This document shows, piece by piece, positions 63,470-64,000 of a stretch of DNA of 64,000 nt. Positions within the stretch are counted from its first letter, which is position 1. The number at the start of each line of letters is the position of its first letter. This stretch comes from Ruegeria discodermiae (GTDB lineage: Bacteria > Pseudomonadota > Alphaproteobacteria > Rhodobacterales > Rhodobacteraceae). The stretch covers positions 1 through 64,000 of the forward strand of contig NZ_JAVAMO010000021.1 in the NCBI RefSeq assembly GCF_030758345.1. Reading direction: 5' to 3'. The position numbers were made by a program, and so were the translations under genes. A model generated the notes under the pieces. It did no database searches and was not told where the DNA came from. It saw nothing but the letters and a program-made list of their open reading frames with translations.

Positions 63470-64000
63470 ATGCGCCACCTTATTTTGATCCCGGCACTTG
63501 TTGCAGGCGGGCTGGGGCTTTCCGCGTGTGTGAGCAAGAAAGATCAGGCCGTCGAACGGGCGCTGCAGGATGTCAACGTCATCGATGAAACCGGCATCAA
63601 TGACGTGATGCTGACGGTCGGTGACCCGAACGAAGCGGTCGCGTACTTCCAGCGCGCCACCAAGACCGCCCCCGACCGGATCGACCTGCAACGCGGGCTT
63701 GCCATGTCGCTGGTCCGGGCCAAGCGCAACACCGAGGCGGTCTCGGCCTGGACCAAGGTAGTTGGGATGAAAGACGCCACCGATGCGGATTCGGTCGATC
63801 TGGCCGATGCCTATATCCGCAATGGCGACTGGAAAAAGGCCGAGGAAACGCTGGACAAGGTGCCCCCGACCCATGAGACCTTCAAGCGTTACCGGCTTGA
63901 GGCGATGATTGCGGATTCCAACAAGGAATGGAAACGCGCCGACAGCTTCTATGAAACGGCCGTTGGTCTGACGACCAAACCCGCCGCAGTGACCAATAAC
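63470..64000 (+). CDS. second TPR lipoprotein of the Tad locus (truncated by the window)
   Basis: A partial gene of 177 codons, open at the window end. It begins MRHLILIPALVAGGLGLSAC, a signal peptide with lipobox LSAC, followed by TPR-like helices (DPNEAVAYFQRATKTAPDRI; DLADAYIRNGDWKKAEETLD). It lies 28 bases after the preceding TPR gene and, like it, is probably a TadD-type pilotin or scaffold. AGGA lies about 9 bases before the ATG. Confidence 0.85.
   Translation, partial: MRHLILIPALVAGGLGLSACVSKKDQAVERALQDVNVIDETGINDVMLTVGDPNEAVAYFQRATKTAPDRIDLQRGLAMSLVRAKRNTEAVSAWTKVVGMKDATDADSVDLADAYIRNGDWKKAEETLDKVPPTHETFKRYRLEAMIADSNKEWKRADSFYETAVGLTTKPAAVTNN

Overview
The window is chromosomal DNA from an alphaproteobacterium, almost certainly a member of the Rhodobacteraceae (Roseobacter group). 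The evidence is high GC, dense short operons with ATGA/GTGA/TGATG overlaps, an Entner-Doudoroff set zwf-edd-eda, the aa3 oxidase order ctaC-ctaB-small gene-ctaG-ctaE followed by SURF1-thrC-M16 peptidase, lysC-ptsP, and a Tad pilus cluster of the CpaB/CpaC/OmpA/CpaE/CpaF/TadB/TadC/TPR type. No rRNA, tRNA, CRISPR array, insertion sequence or prophage was seen. Most genes are core metabolism, and the less ordinary material is regulatory.

Layout. 1-5.3 kb: a methyltransferase-like membrane protein, kynureninase, and a TetR regulator divergent from a two-subunit, Tat-targeted molybdenum hydroxylase (isoquinoline 1-oxidoreductase type). A palindrome overlaps the hydroxylase promoter. 5.4-16 kb: valS, a DUF1992 protein, a VOC protein with a crotonase, a membrane-anchored SMP-30/strictosidine-synthase-like protein, a HisC-type aminotransferase, a class V aminotransferase and an MsbA-like ABC exporter. 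16-23.5 kb: zwf-edd-eda on the minus strand, with a LacI-family-type operator in front of zwf, then lysC-ptsP. 23.7-40 kb: small operons and single genes (SDR, DUF1178, EcsC, GNATs, flavin reductase-CatB acetyltransferase, SulP, IalB-like, mtnP-DUF418, alpha/beta hydrolase, LysE, apt, GlcD-like oxidase, MBL fold).

37-44.6 kb: a minus-strand block that supplies cytochrome c oxidase subunits II and III, heme O synthase, Cox11 and SURF1, together with threonine synthase and an M16 peptidase. A 53-residue gene lies between ctaB and ctaG. A perfect FNR/FnrL box sits between ctaC and the divergent tldD, and three tandem hairpins follow ctaE. 44.8-53.8 kb: tldD, dprA, topA, a TetR-VOC pair separated by two near-identical 15-bp operators, scoAB, and a lytic transglycosylase.

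53.85-64 kb: a Tad (tight adherence) pilus locus on the plus strand, cut by the window end. It has a long AT-rich leader, two very small pilins sharing an unusual processing motif (Asp instead of Glu at +5), a terminator between the pilins, cpaB, another strong terminator, cpaC (secretin), an OmpA-type lipoprotein, cpaE, cpaF (ATPase), tadB, tadC and two TPR lipoproteins. The prepilin peptidase and minor pilins are not in the window.

Functional assignments rest on family motifs read by eye. Operators, promoters and terminators are pattern calls without experimental support. I did not find a clearly novel multi-gene system. The best leads are the FNR box, the paired TetR operators, the terminator-partitioned pilus operon with atypical pilins, and the triple hairpin after ctaE.
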